NCBI RefSeq assembly: GCF_025466085.1 | Contig: NZ_JANLOD010000069.1 | Location: 124,001-188,000, forward strand | DNA length: 64,000 bases | Direction of reading: 5' to 3' | DNA from: Pseudomonas sp. 14P_8.1_Bac3 | GTDB lineage: Bacteria > Pseudomonadota > Gammaproteobacteria > Pseudomonadales > Pseudomonadaceae | In this document: one piece after another, positions 25,257-35,118 of the stretch | How the letters are laid out: every line of letters starts with the position of its first letter | How positions within the stretch are numbered: position 1 is the first letter of the stretch | Notes under the pieces: model-generated | The model's input: the letters and a program-made list of their open reading frames with translations, nothing else | What the model was told of the DNA's origin: nothing | The model's database searches: none | Position numbers and translations under genes: made by a program

Positions 25257-25356
25257 TGTGGGAGCGGGCTTGCTCGCGAAGAACCTGAGAACGCTGCGGG
25301 GTGTCAGGCTGCCAGCGTTATCGTTGACGACCATCGCGAGCAGGCTCGCTCCCACA
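25257..25356. repeat. REP pair between the Mce operon and the spmAB-like gene
   Basis: TGTGGGAGCGGGCTTGCTCG.. (25257-25280) and an inverted copy at 25334-25356 lie between two convergent transcription units. Confidence 0.9.
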
Positions 25357-25368
25357 GGGGCGCGTGTA

Positions 25369-26598
25369 TCAGCCGAAGAACCAATAGCAAACCCCGATGG
25401 CCCCGAGCACCCCGGCCAATTCGGCCAGCAACGCACACCCCACGGCATGCCTGGCGCGCTGGATGCCCACCGCGCCGAAATACACCGCCAGCACATAGAA
25501 CGTCGTTTCCGTACTGCCCTGAATCGTCGCCGCCACCAAGGCCGGGAAGCTGTCGACGCCGGAGGTCTTCATGATTTCGATCAGCATCGCCCGCGCGGCG
25601 CTTCCGGAAAACGGTTTGACCATCGCCGTCGGCAGCGCATCGACGAAACGCGTATCCCAACCGGCCCACTCGACCAGATGACGAATCCCGTCGAGGCCGA
25701 AGTCCAGCGCTCCGGACGCACGCAGCACGCCGACCGCGCAAAGCATCGCCACCAGATAGGGCAACAGGTTCTTGGCGACGTCGAAGCCTTCTTTCGCGCC
25801 TTCGACGAACGCCTCGTAGACCTTCACTTTGCGCAGCGCGCCGATCACCAGAAACAGCATGATCAGGCCGAACAGCGTCAGGTTGCCGAGGATCGACGAC
25901 AGGCCCGCCAGCGCGGTGGCTGACAGTGTCGCCAGCAGCGCCATGAAGCCACCAAGGGCGAGGGCACCGGGGATCAGATAGGCGAGCACCACCGGGTCCC
26001 ACAGGCGCAGGCGCTGCATGAACGCCACCGACAGCAAACCGACCAGGGTCGAGCAACTGGTGGCGAGCAGGATCGGCAGGAACACCAGCGTCGGGTCCGG
26101 TGCGCCTTGCTGGGCGCGGTACATGAAGATGGTCACCGGCAGCAGGGTCAGGGAGGAGGCGTTGAGCACCAGGAACAGGATTTGCGCATTGCTGGCGACG
26201 GTGGCACTGGGGTTGAGTTCTTGCAGGGCCTTCATGGCCTTGAGGCCGATAGGCGTGGCGGCGTTGTCGAGACCCAGGCCGTTGGCGGCGAAGTTCAGCG
26301 TGATCAGGCCGATGGCGGGGTGGCCGGCCGGCACTTCCGGCATCAGCCGCAAAAACAGCGGCCCCAGCGCTTTGGCCAGCCATTCGACAATCCCGGCTTT
26401 CTCGGCGATGCGCAGGAAGCCCAGCCAGAGGGTGAGGGTGCCGAACAGCAGGACCATGACTTCGACCGACAACTTGGCCATGGCGAAAATGCTTTCCACC
26501 ATCGCCGCGAAGATCCCGGCATTGCCACCGATCAGCCACTGCGCCAGCGCCGACACGGCCGCCACGATGAAGAAGCCAAGCCACAGGCCATTAAGCAT
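25369..26598 (-). CDS. SpmA-SpmB fusion (nucleoside-recognition/Gate domain membrane protein)
   Basis: This 409-residue membrane protein is a fusion of two spore-maturation-type modules. The N-terminal half (to about residue 200) is SpmA-like with the Gate-domain segment LNFAANGLGLDNAATPIGLKAM. The C-terminal half is SpmB-like with KEGFDVAKNLLPYLVAMLCA and VKPFSGSAARAMLIEIM, then GSTETTFYVLAVYFGAVGI. Pseudomonas does not sporulate, so it acts elsewhere, presumably as a transporter; substrate unknown. A palindrome lies 53 bases upstream. Confidence 0.88.
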   Translation of the reverse strand: MLNGLWLGFFIVAAVSALAQWLIGGNAGIFAAMVESIFAMAKLSVEVMVLLFGTLTLWLGFLRIAEKAGIVEWLAKALGPLFLRLMPEVPAGHPAIGLITLNFAANGLGLDNAATPIGLKAMKALQELNPSATVASNAQILFLVLNASSLTLLPVTIFMYRAQQGAPDPTLVFLPILLATSCSTLVGLLSVAFMQRLRLWDPVVLAYLIPGALALGGFMALLATLSATALAGLSSILGNLTLFGLIMLFLVIGALRKVKVYEAFVEGAKEGFDVAKNLLPYLVAMLCAVGVLRASGALDFGLDGIRHLVEWAGWDTRFVDALPTAMVKPFSGSAARAMLIEIMKTSGVDSFPALVAATIQGSTETTFYVLAVYFGAVGIQRARHAVGCALLAELAGVLGAIGVCYWFFG

Positions 26599-26650
26599 CA
26601 GTCAAATCCCCCGAAGAATGCGGCGAATGATAGCGGGGCAGCCAGAAACG

Positions 26651-26678
26651 ACAAACCCCGGATTTCTCCGGGGTTTGT
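26651..26678 (-). terminator. Terminator hairpin between gltP and the spmAB-like gene
   Basis: ACAAACCCCGG-N6-CCGGGGTTTGT is an 11-bp perfect stem. On the minus strand the sequence after it is CGTTTCTGG. It can insulate gltP transcription from the next gene downstream. Confidence 0.6.
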
Positions 26679-26694
26679 ACAGGCGCCACACATT

Positions 26695-26782
26695 TGTAGG
26701 AACCGGCTTGCTGGCGATGAACGATAATGCGGTTCGCCTGACACACCGCGGTGTCACAATTGCCAGCAAGCCGGCTCCTACA
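26695..26782. repeat. REP pair, CAGC-type, downstream of gltP
   Basis: TGTAGGAACCGGCTTGCTGG.. (26695-26717) and an inverted copy at 26760-26782. Stem GCCAGC/GCTGGC-type with flanking GCCGG/CCGGC variation. Confidence 0.85.
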
Positions 26783-26792
26783 AGGGGGTGTG

Positions 26793-28124
26793 TTAGTTGC
26801 GGGAGATTTCACCCGCTGGCAATTTGTCCTTGCTGCGCCAATGCGGCAGGGAGTTCCAGTAGCGCTGGCCCTTGGCATCGTCGTACATGCCTTCCCAGCG
26901 CGCGATGACCAGGACGGCCAGGGCGTTGCCGATCACGTTCAAGGCGGTACGCGCCATGTCCATGATGCGATCGACGCCAGCAATGAACGCCAGGCCTTCC
27001 AGGGGAATACCGACGCTGCCCAAAGTGGCCAGCAGCACCACGAACGAGACGCCCGGTACACCGGCGATGCCTTTGGAGGTGACCATCAGGGTCAGCACCA
27101 GCAGCAATTGCTGGCTGATCGACAGGTCGATGCCGTAGAGCTGGGCAATGAAGATCGCCGCGATGCTCTGGTACAAGGTCGACCCGTCGAGGTTGAACGA
27201 GTAGCCGGTCGGCACCACGAAGCTGCAGATGGCTTTCGGAGCACCGTAGGCTTCCATCTTCTCGATGACACGCGGCAGCACGGTTTCGGAGGAAGCGGTG
27301 GAGTAGGCCAGCACCAGTTCGTCCTTGAAGATGCGCATCAGCTTGATCACCGAGAAACCGAACAGGCGAGCGATCAGGCCCAGCACCACGAAGGCGAAGA
27401 AGGCAATGGCGACGTAAACCAGGATTACCAGTTTCGCCAGCGGCAGCAGGGAGGCGAAGCCGAAGTTGGCCACGGTCACCGCGATCAGTGCGAAAACGCC
27501 GATCGGGGCGTAGTTCATGATCATGTGAGTGACCTTGAACATGCTTTCCGACACGCCCTGGAACATCGTCACCAGCGGGTCGCGCAATTCTGGCTTGAGG
27601 CTGGACAGCCCGAGGCCGAACAACACCGAGAAGAAGATGATCGGCAGCATTTCGCCGCGAGCGATGGCTGCGAAGATGTTCGACGGGATCAGGTTGAGGA
27701 TGGTTTCGATGAACGCGTGTTCATGCTGCACCTCGGCGGCGGTCGCCTGGTACTTGGAAATATCGACGGTGCCGAGCGTGCTCATGTCGATGCCGGCGCC
27801 CGGGTGGAACAGGTTGGCCAACACCAGGCCAACGACGATGGCGATCGTAGTAACGATCTCGAAGTAGATGATGGTCTTCAGGCCGATGCTGCCCAGTTTC
27901 TTCGCATCACCAACGCCTGCAATCCCGACAATCAACGAGGAGATCACGATCGGGATCACGATCATCTTGATCAGCCGGATAAAGATATCGCCTGCTGGTT
28001 GCAGGACATTGCTGATCCACCAGGCCTTCTCGGCACTGAAATGGTTGAGCAGCGCACCGATTGCAATCCCCAATACCAGACCGATGAGGATCTGCCAGGC
28101 GAGGCTAAGCTTTGCCTTCTTCAT
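26793..28124 (-). CDS. gltP: Glutamate/aspartate:proton symporter (DAACS family)
   Basis: I place the start at MKKAKLSLAWQILIG (the frame is open 25 codons further). The 443-residue protein has eight predicted membrane helices plus two hairpin loops. Substrate-binding signatures are YSTASSETVLPRVIEKME, PTGYSFNLDGSTLYQ and TSKGIAGVPGVSFVVLLAT. It takes up L-glutamate and L-aspartate with H+ across the inner membrane; C4-dicarboxylates are a possible alternative. It corresponds to PA5479. It has a long (715-base) intergenic region upstream. Confidence 0.93.
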   Translation of the reverse strand: MKKAKLSLAWQILIGLVLGIAIGALLNHFSAEKAWWISNVLQPAGDIFIRLIKMIVIPIVISSLIVGIAGVGDAKKLGSIGLKTIIYFEIVTTIAIVVGLVLANLFHPGAGIDMSTLGTVDISKYQATAAEVQHEHAFIETILNLIPSNIFAAIARGEMLPIIFFSVLFGLGLSSLKPELRDPLVTMFQGVSESMFKVTHMIMNYAPIGVFALIAVTVANFGFASLLPLAKLVILVYVAIAFFAFVVLGLIARLFGFSVIKLMRIFKDELVLAYSTASSETVLPRVIEKMEAYGAPKAICSFVVPTGYSFNLDGSTLYQSIAAIFIAQLYGIDLSISQQLLLVLTLMVTSKGIAGVPGVSFVVLLATLGSVGIPLEGLAFIAGVDRIMDMARTALNVIGNALAVLVIARWEGMYDDAKGQRYWNSLPHWRSKDKLPAGEISRN

Positions 28125-28313
28125 ATCTTTACCCTTACTTGCGTTTGACTCAGGCAGATGCAAAAACTGAATCGCTTGTGGCGAAAAAGTCGCAGGCATC
28201 TGCCCCCGTATAAGGAGCCCCGGAGCGAGTAGTTATGGCTCTCTGGCAGGCGAAAAAAGGCGCAACTATTCCGATGCAAGGAAGCGACGTCTAATGCCGT
28301 AAACGCCTACCCT

Positions 28314-28328
28314 ATGCCGAATCGGCAT
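28314..28328. promoter_or_regulatory. Palindrome upstream of gltP
   Basis: ATGCCGA-A-TCGGCAT is a perfect 7-bp inverted repeat with a single central base, about 190 bases upstream of the gltP start. It could be an operator; the binding protein is unknown. Confidence 0.4.
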
Positions 28329-28400
28329 GAGGTTTTTTGACTGAAAGCGACGTCGCAAATGGTTCGAATGTGCCATTTCGGCAGGCATAGGTGCCGTGAA

Positions 28401-28432
28401 CCGGCCATTCTCGGGCCGGCTGGCTGTTTTTT
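28401..28432 (+). terminator. Possible terminator of an unannotated transcript
   Basis: CCGGCC-ATTCTCG-GGCCGG is followed by CTGGCTG and a run of six T. It lies in a gene-free region, reads toward ivy, and could end a small transcript from about 28200-28400. No promoter is confidently identified. Confidence 0.35.
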
Positions 28433-28803
28433 GATCACTCGCGGGGAGGGGATATTTCAGAATATTCCGACGTTCATCGGTAAGAAATCACAGCAAAATC
28501 AGCGACTTTTTTCTCGATGTACGGTCACGCGGAAACCCTGGCAAACGGATTTACCAGAGAAGACAAGGCCAATTGAGAATGATGAAGCGACGCGGAGTGG
28601 GATTACTTTGCTCGCGCACATTGCGTGCATAAGCTCTTCGCAAGTCCGTCGTACCCTGGGGAACGGCGAACCTGCGTCGCAGCTTTTTACCTGACCCGGC
28701 CCTTGCGCAGGCACTCCCTGTACCCGTAGGTCACTCCGCCCCTGAAACAGGCAGAACGTCCCGACCCCTTGGTCATGCGCCTACCTTCCTCAGGTAGCGC
28801 AAT

Positions 28804-28829
28804 GGAAAGAAGCAAGGCTGCTTCTTTCC
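28804..28829 (-). terminator. Palindrome downstream of ivy
   Basis: GGAAAGAAGCA-AGGC-TGCTTCTTTCC is a perfect 11-bp stem with a 4-nt loop, 11 bases after the ivy stop. No T tract follows, so it may stabilise the mRNA end rather than terminate. Confidence 0.5.
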
Positions 28830-28839
28830 TGTGACAGAT

Positions 28840-29304
28840 TCAGTACCAGTTCGGATCTTTTTTCAGCTGTTCCATCAGCAGATCCTGCATGCCTTGATCA
28901 GGCTTGCCGAGGAAGCGGTAATCGGCATGTCGCGTCGGCGACTTGTCAGCCGGTAATCCCGCAGGCACTTCGACCAGCATGGCGTAGGCATCCTTTTTGT
29001 TGAAGCTGACGGCCACGATAAGGCGTTTGTTGAGGCATGTGTCGTGCGTTTCACACAGCGGCCCCACCAGATACTTGTTGCCATCCTCTTCAACGGCATT
29101 CATTTGCTCGGCGTCACCGGACAGGTTCATCACCCATTCCGGCAGGCGTTCTTCCTTCTTCACCACGCCTTGCCAGGTGTCGTGGAACTGCGGGTCTGCA
29201 CTCAACAGCTGGTTGACCCGCGTCTGGCCGTCATTGGCTGCCACTGCGATGGCACTGCCGCCCAGGAGCAGGGCGGCTGCCAACGTTTTTAGTGAAACGT
29301 TCAT
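28840..29304 (-). CDS. ivy: Inhibitor of vertebrate lysozyme (Ivy family)
   Basis: This 154-residue periplasmic protein has a signal peptide (1-22, ending VA-AN). In Ivy a disulfide-bounded loop with a central His is inserted into the lysozyme active site (CKPHDC in E. coli). Here the corresponding loop is CETHDTC at residues 84-90, one residue longer. It protects the cell wall from host lysozyme and perhaps from its own lytic enzymes. The start lies 2 bases after the DUF1328 stop, so the two form an operon. The syntenic gene in P. aeruginosa is PA5481. Confidence 0.85.
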   Translation of the reverse strand: MNVSLKTLAAALLLGGSAIAVAANDGQTRVNQLLSADPQFHDTWQGVVKKEERLPEWVMNLSGDAEQMNAVEEDGNKYLVGPLCETHDTCLNKRLIVAVSFNKKDAYAMLVEVPAGLPADKSPTRHADYRFLGKPDQGMQDLLMEQLKKDPNWY

Positions 29305-29306
29305 CT

Positions 29307-29471
29307 TTAACCTCGACCGCGACGGCCGAAGAAGAACGAAGCAATGAACATCACCAGGAACACGACAAAGAGAATCTTGGCGATACCCGTGGCGGTGCCC
29401 GCGATACCACCGAAGCCCAATACTGCAGCGATGATGGCAATGATCAAGAATGTGATTGCCCAGCTCAACAT
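29307..29471 (-). CDS. DUF1328 small membrane protein (54 residues)
   Basis: The translation starts MLSWAITFLIIAIIAAVLGF and ends with the basic tail GRRGRG. It has two membrane segments separated by a short Gly-rich turn (GGIAGTATG), characteristic of DUF1328 (YtjA family). The ATG has a strong AAGGAG ribosome-binding site 7 bases upstream. TAA is followed 2 bases later by the ivy ATG. The upstream sequence holds GAACTT then a GGCGC..GCGCC hairpin. Function unknown. The P. aeruginosa counterpart is PA5482. Confidence 0.93.
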   Translation of the reverse strand: MLSWAITFLIIAIIAAVLGFGGIAGTATGIAKILFVVFLVMFIASFFFGRRGRG

Positions 29472-29552
29472 GGTGATTCTCCTTACGCTTCTATTTAGAG
29501 GTGTTGCTCGTGGTGCATGTCCCGGCGCATCAAACGCGCCAAGTTCGTGTGT

Positions 29553-29840
29553 TTAAAACACCCAACGTTCCTGACGCGGCATCTCGTTCACAGGCTGAGC
29601 CTGGTCGACGTCCATCATTCGCATTGGGGCGCTATCGACGGAATTGCTACTGACGGCGCTGAAGTGGGTTTGCGTCGGATGTTGAATCGATACGCGCGGC
29701 GCTTCTGGCTGCTGGCCCTGCTCCCAACGCTGAAACTGCTGGCCACCGATCAAAGTGATCAAAAGCGCCAGAACAGCAAACAGGCCTTGCTGGATATGCA
29801 GTGGCGAGATACGCAATTGGGCGGCACGTTGGCGACTCAT
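29553..29840 (-). CDS. Hypothetical single-pass membrane protein
   Basis: This is a 95-residue protein of unknown family. The start at MSRQRAAQLRISPL has GGGAGGAG nine bases upstream; the frame is open 28 codons further but without such a site. One membrane segment (about residues 17-33, GLFAVLALLITLIGG) is followed by a Gln/Pro-rich soluble tail ending QERWVF. It lies 81 bases upstream of the DUF1328 gene on the same strand, and a sigma-54-type promoter candidate sits about 75 bases before its start. Confidence 0.7.
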   Translation of the reverse strand: MSRQRAAQLRISPLHIQQGLFAVLALLITLIGGQQFQRWEQGQQPEAPRVSIQHPTQTHFSAVSSNSVDSAPMRMMDVDQAQPVNEMPRQERWVF

Positions 29841-30274
29841 CCTGAAGCTCCTCCCACATTGTGGTGATCTTGTTGAGGGCAACTGTCTGAATGCCCTGGG
29901 TAGACAGACTATTGCAGCCCGCATGCCAGCTTTTCTCGATAAAAAAAACCAATAAAATCAATAAGATAACTTGATGGCGAAAATCATGTCGGACGCATCC
30001 TGCACGATGGACCTTTTCGTGTCGTGCGTAATGCACGATAAACACGTAGGAACTTTCAGAATTTTTGAATTGGGAGTAGGGCGGAGATGTCTGAAGGAAA
30101 GTCGGAAAACCCGTGAAAACCGGCCATCCGATAAAAAAACAACAAAATCAGCGAATTAGCCGTAGGGTTAACAGATAGCTATCCTGATGTAGTCGAAATC
30201 GACCAGAATCTACCATGCAACTTGCCCGATTTTTCCGGGACTAACCAAGATCATTCTTTAAGGAGCGTAGGAAA
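29841..30274. other. Divergent intergenic region between the ivy operon and algB
   Basis: This AT-rich 434-base region has no gene I can support. It holds the -24/-12 element for the minus-strand operon, A-tracts at 29940-29950 and 30131-30137, and the algB ribosome-binding site AAGGAG (12 bases before its start). The algB promoter itself was not identified. Confidence 0.65.
29913..29928 (-). promoter_or_regulatory. Sigma-54 (-24/-12) promoter candidate for the hyp-DUF1328-ivy operon
   Basis: On the minus strand TGGCATGCGGGCTGCA has GG-N10-GC and differs from the consensus TGGCACG-N4-TTGCA at two positions. Transcription would start about 12 bases after the GC, near 29901, giving a leader of about 60 bases. 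A/T-rich sequence (TTATTGATTTTATTGG) lies immediately upstream and could bind IHF. Confidence 0.6.
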
Positions 30275-31621
<1,347 letters not shown>

Positions 31622-31631
31622 GTCCCGCCCG

Positions 31632-33422
31632 ATGAAACTGGCGATGAAGTTGCGTACTCGGCTTTTCCTGAGTATTTCCGCACTGATCACCGTAGCGCTG
31701 CTCGGCCTGCTGCTCGGGCTGGTTAGCGTCATGCAGATGGCGGGAACCCAGGAAGCGCTGGTACGCAACAACTTCGTCACCCTGGACCTGGGGCTCAAAT
31801 TGCGCCAGACCCTGGGCGATCAATTGATTCTGATGTTGGGTGGCAAAACCGATGCCGTGGCATTTGAAGCCTCGAAGCAGCATTACCTGGAACTGCTGGA
31901 GGAAGGCATCGCCCATGATCAGGGGGGAGAGAAGCACGAATATGGCTTCTTGCAGGCCAAGAACGATTACCTGAATTTTCTCCAGGCACTGGACCAGTCC
32001 CGTGATCCGTCCCATGTGCTGAGTGGCAATGAAGACCTCACCGAAAAATTCAACGTGTTGCGCAACGGGCTGATCACCGAGCATAAGCACGCCCTGGACA
32101 GCATCAATGAAACCCAGCGCCAGGCTCGCGATCGGGCCTTGCTGATTGCCGGTCTGCTCGGCCTGGTCGGGTTGGCGGTGTTGATTATCGGCTTCGTGAC
32201 CGCCCATGCGATCGCACGGCGTTTCGGTGCCCCGATCGAAGCCTTGGCCAAAGCCGCCGACCACATTGGCCAAGGCAACTTCGAAGTGACCCTGCCGATT
32301 TCCTCGGCGGTAGAGATGAACCAGTTGACCAAGCGCTTCGGGATAATGGCCGAGGCCTTGCGTGAACATCAGGCCACCAACATCGACGAGCTGCTCGCAG
32401 GTCAGCAGAGGTTGCAAGCGGTACTCGACGGTATCGACGATGGCCTGTTGATGATCGACCGCGAAGGCCATCTGGAACACCTCAACCCGGTGGCGCAGCG
32501 CCAATTGGGCTGGGACAGCGACCGTCTCGGCCAAGGGCTGGGCTCGGCCCTCGAGCGTCCGGAGCTGGATCAACAGCTGCAACTGGTGTTGCGCGGCGGC
32601 ACGCTGGAGCGGGCCCCTGAAGACCTGAGTATCGAGGTCGATGGCGAGTCGCGGCTGCTGACGTACAGCCTGACACCGGTCAGCCATACCCAAGGGCATA
32701 TCCTCGGCGCAGTGATGGTGTTGCATGACGTCACCGAGCAGCGCGCGTTCGAGCGGGTGCGCAGCGAGTTTGTCTTGCGCGCGTCCCATGAGTTGCGCAC
32801 GCCGGTCACCGGGATGCACATGGCGTTCGGCCTGTTCCGTGAGCGCGCGCATTTTCCTGCCGACTCGCGGGAAGCGGATCTGCTGGACACCGTGAATGAA
32901 GAAATGCAGCGCTTGATGCAGTTGATCAACGACCTGCTGAATTTCTCGCGCTACCAGAATGGCTTGCAGAAACTCACGCTGGCGCCGTTCTCTATCGAGG
33001 AGCTGCTGGAGCAGGCCCGGTCGCGGTTTGCCGATTCGGCGCAGGAGAAGGGCATCGATTTGTTGGTGGAAGTGCAGGGCCCGCTGCCATGGCTGCAGGC
33101 TGACCAGCCGCAGCTGGACCGGGTGCTTGATAACCTGATCGACAACGCGTTGCGCCATACCAACGCGGGTGGCCAGATCCGCTTGCAGGCCCGGCGCCAT
33201 GGCGAACGGGTGATTATCAGCGTCGAGGACAACGGCGAAGGCATTGCCTATGGTCAGCAAGGGCGGATCTTCGAGCCTTTCGTCCAGGTCGGGCGCAAGA
33301 AGGGCGGCGCGGGGCTGGGCCTGGCACTGTGCAAGGAAATCGTACAGTTGCACGGTGGGCGGATGGGCGTTTATTCGCGGCCGGGGCAGGGCACACAGTT
33401 CTATATGGCGCTGGCGGTTTAA
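31632..33422 (+). CDS. kinB: Sensor histidine kinase KinB
   Basis: This 596-residue inner-membrane kinase is the cognate partner of AlgB. The start is at MKLAMKLRTRLFL. Two membrane segments (about 10-34 and 168-190) bracket a helical periplasmic sensor, followed by HAMP and a PAS region (LQAVLDGIDDGLLMIDREGH). The phosphoacceptor His386 is in RASHELRTPVTG. The ATPase motifs LIDNALRHTN, VEDNGEGIA and GAGLGLALCKEIV are intact. It is downstream of algB by 10 bases, as in PA5483-PA5484. Confidence 0.96.
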   Translation: MKLAMKLRTRLFLSISALITVALLGLLLGLVSVMQMAGTQEALVRNNFVTLDLGLKLRQTLGDQLILMLGGKTDAVAFEASKQHYLELLEEGIAHDQGGEKHEYGFLQAKNDYLNFLQALDQSRDPSHVLSGNEDLTEKFNVLRNGLITEHKHALDSINETQRQARDRALLIAGLLGLVGLAVLIIGFVTAHAIARRFGAPIEALAKAADHIGQGNFEVTLPISSAVEMNQLTKRFGIMAEALREHQATNIDELLAGQQRLQAVLDGIDDGLLMIDREGHLEHLNPVAQRQLGWDSDRLGQGLGSALERPELDQQLQLVLRGGTLERAPEDLSIEVDGESRLLTYSLTPVSHTQGHILGAVMVLHDVTEQRAFERVRSEFVLRASHELRTPVTGMHMAFGLFRERAHFPADSREADLLDTVNEEMQRLMQLINDLLNFSRYQNGLQKLTLAPFSIEELLEQARSRFADSAQEKGIDLLVEVQGPLPWLQADQPQLDRVLDNLIDNALRHTNAGGQIRLQARRHGERVIISVEDNGEGIAYGQQGRIFEPFVQVGRKKGGAGLGLALCKEIVQLHGGRMGVYSRPGQGTQFYMALAV

Positions 33423-33428
33423 GCGTGT

Positions 33429-35042
33429 TTACGCTTCGTCATCCAGGCGTCGGACCGCGAGGCGCCGACCGCGGGTGATCAGTTCGATGAGCTGCACGGC
33501 GCTCAACGCATGGGCGAACAACCAGCCCTGCCCGAACTTCACACCTTCACTGCTCAGGAATACTGCCTGGGCTTCATGTTCGATGCCCTCGGCAATCACC
33601 TTGAGATGCAGCGACTGAGCCATGTGAATGATGTGCGGCGCGACGCCGCTGCTGGCCGCGTCATGTCCTAGCGCATCGATAAACGCCTTGTCGATTTTCA
33701 GACAATCCACCGGCAAGGTTTGCAGATAGGCGAGGCTGCAATAGCCGGTGCCAAAGTCGTCGATCAACACCTGATGCCCGACGTCGCGCAAGGCCTGGAG
33801 GTTTTCCCGCGCCACCACCACATCGACCAGTCCGCGCTCGGTGACCTCAAAAGCGATCTGTCGCGCCGCCACTCGGTGCAAGGTCAGTAATCGAGCCATC
33901 ACCTGGCCGATCCGGGGCACCATCACATCGCAGGCCGCCAGGTTGACCGAGATATAAAGCTGCGGATTGGCGCGCAGCAGATGACCAAGTTGTTCCAGCA
34001 GACGTTGCAGGACGAAGTCGGTCATCTGGCGTATCTGCCCGGTGTTCTCCGCCATCGGAATGAACAGGTCGGGGCTGGTCAGAGTCCCGTCCGGCCTGCG
34101 CCAGCGCAACAAGGCTTCGGCCCCGACACAGTTGCGGCTGTCGAGGTCGAAGATTGGTTGATACAGCACCTGCAACTCGCCGCGGCGGATCGCGCCAGCC
34201 AATTCTGCATCCAGTGACTGTCGCTGGCGCACCAGCAGAAACACCATGAAGCCCACCAGACACCCCAGCGCCAGACTGCCCGGTATCAGCCACCACCAGG
34301 TGTTGGGCACTTGTCTGCCGTTGCGCGGGGAGATCAACACCAATTGGTATTCAGGGCTCTTGGTGGCCATGCGATAAATCAAGCGCGTCGGGGTTACTTG
34401 CAGCGCATCGGTGCTTTTCGGTGGCCAAGGCTCGGTTGGCGGCCAGACTTGCGCGGAGCCCAGCACAGGAATCGCGCGCGTGCCGCGGTCGAGTATCACC
34501 AGGAGGCTGCTGCCCGGCGACAGGTCGACCATGTCGGTCAAATGGCCGCGAGAGGTCGCGACGCGGAAGTTGCCACGTCCGAGCATAAGCGCGGCGCGGT
34601 TTTCATCCGGTTCGGTGGTGGTGTTGAGCCAGTAACTGTAGGTGGGGTCCCTGATGTCCGGTGCGCGTGCCAGCGACAATCCCTCCTGGCGCGGACGGTT
34701 GGAGCAGATCCGCGAGGCGTCCATATACGCGGCTTCGTAGACGAAACGGTAATTGAAGGTCACCTGCTGCAACGTGGCGATCATTTCGGCGTCGCAGGTT
34801 CGCAGCGGCTGCGCCTCCAGATCATCGAGGCTCTCGCGCAGCTGCCCGAACAACTGCTCCAGGCGCGCAAGAAAGCGCTCGCCCTGGGCGTTCATTTCCA
34901 GGCTTTCATTTTGCTCGACCTGATGAATGGCCACGAACAGGCTGAGCGCCAACAACACAGCACTGCTCAAGGCAGCAGCCAGCATCGCCAAAAACAAAGG
35001 GCGATAGAACCAGCTACGAAACGTCTCTCGAGCAGCAGGCAT
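33429..35042 (-). CDS. c-di-GMP phosphodiesterase with CSS sensor domain
   Basis: This 537-residue protein has two membrane segments (about 15-38 and 251-272). They flank a periplasmic CSS-motif domain containing Cys residues (LRTCDAE and SRICSNR), which can respond to redox and proteolysis in related proteins. The cytoplasmic EAL domain is catalytically complete: GAEALLRW, the Asn in ISVNLA, Glu in FEVTERG, Asp-Asp in LIDDFGTGY, and VIAEGIE. It is predicted to degrade c-di-GMP. It converges on kinB, 7 bases after its stop. Its gene is not part of the P. aeruginosa algB-kinB block that I recall. Confidence 0.9.
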   Translation of the reverse strand: MPAARETFRSWFYRPLFLAMLAAALSSAVLLALSLFVAIHQVEQNESLEMNAQGERFLARLEQLFGQLRESLDDLEAQPLRTCDAEMIATLQQVTFNYRFVYEAAYMDASRICSNRPRQEGLSLARAPDIRDPTYSYWLNTTTEPDENRAALMLGRGNFRVATSRGHLTDMVDLSPGSSLLVILDRGTRAIPVLGSAQVWPPTEPWPPKSTDALQVTPTRLIYRMATKSPEYQLVLISPRNGRQVPNTWWWLIPGSLALGCLVGFMVFLLVRQRQSLDAELAGAIRRGELQVLYQPIFDLDSRNCVGAEALLRWRRPDGTLTSPDLFIPMAENTGQIRQMTDFVLQRLLEQLGHLLRANPQLYISVNLAACDVMVPRIGQVMARLLTLHRVAARQIAFEVTERGLVDVVVARENLQALRDVGHQVLIDDFGTGYCSLAYLQTLPVDCLKIDKAFIDALGHDAASSGVAPHIIHMAQSLHLKVIAEGIEHEAQAVFLSSEGVKFGQGWLFAHALSAVQLIELITRGRRLAVRRLDDEA

Positions 35043-35118
35043 ATTGGAATATCCGAAGAATTACCAATGAGTTATAGCTGCTGATTGAGAAAAAGCCCTT
35101 ACCGTCGGGCGGGCGTCA

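Larger units (their letters stand above)
28125..28839. other. 715-base gene-free region between gltP and ivy
   Basis: No convincing gene is present. Elements visible: a 15-base palindrome ATGCCGA-A-TCGGCAT (28314-28328), a plus-strand hairpin with a T6 run (28401-28432), and an 11-bp palindrome at 28804-28829. A 111-codon open frame at 28359-28694 has no family resemblance and no strong ribosome-binding site. The region holds the gltP promoter on its left and may host a small RNA. Confidence 0.6.

Noticed and set aside
26751..28148. 465-codon plus-strand open frame opposite gltP
   Set aside because: Antisense of gltP; rich in Asp, Gln and His with no hydrophobic or catalytic pattern.
28359..28694. 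111-codon open frame in the gltP-ivy gap
   Set aside because: No ribosome-binding site of quality, no family resemblance, and composition unlike neighbouring genes; treated as non-coding.
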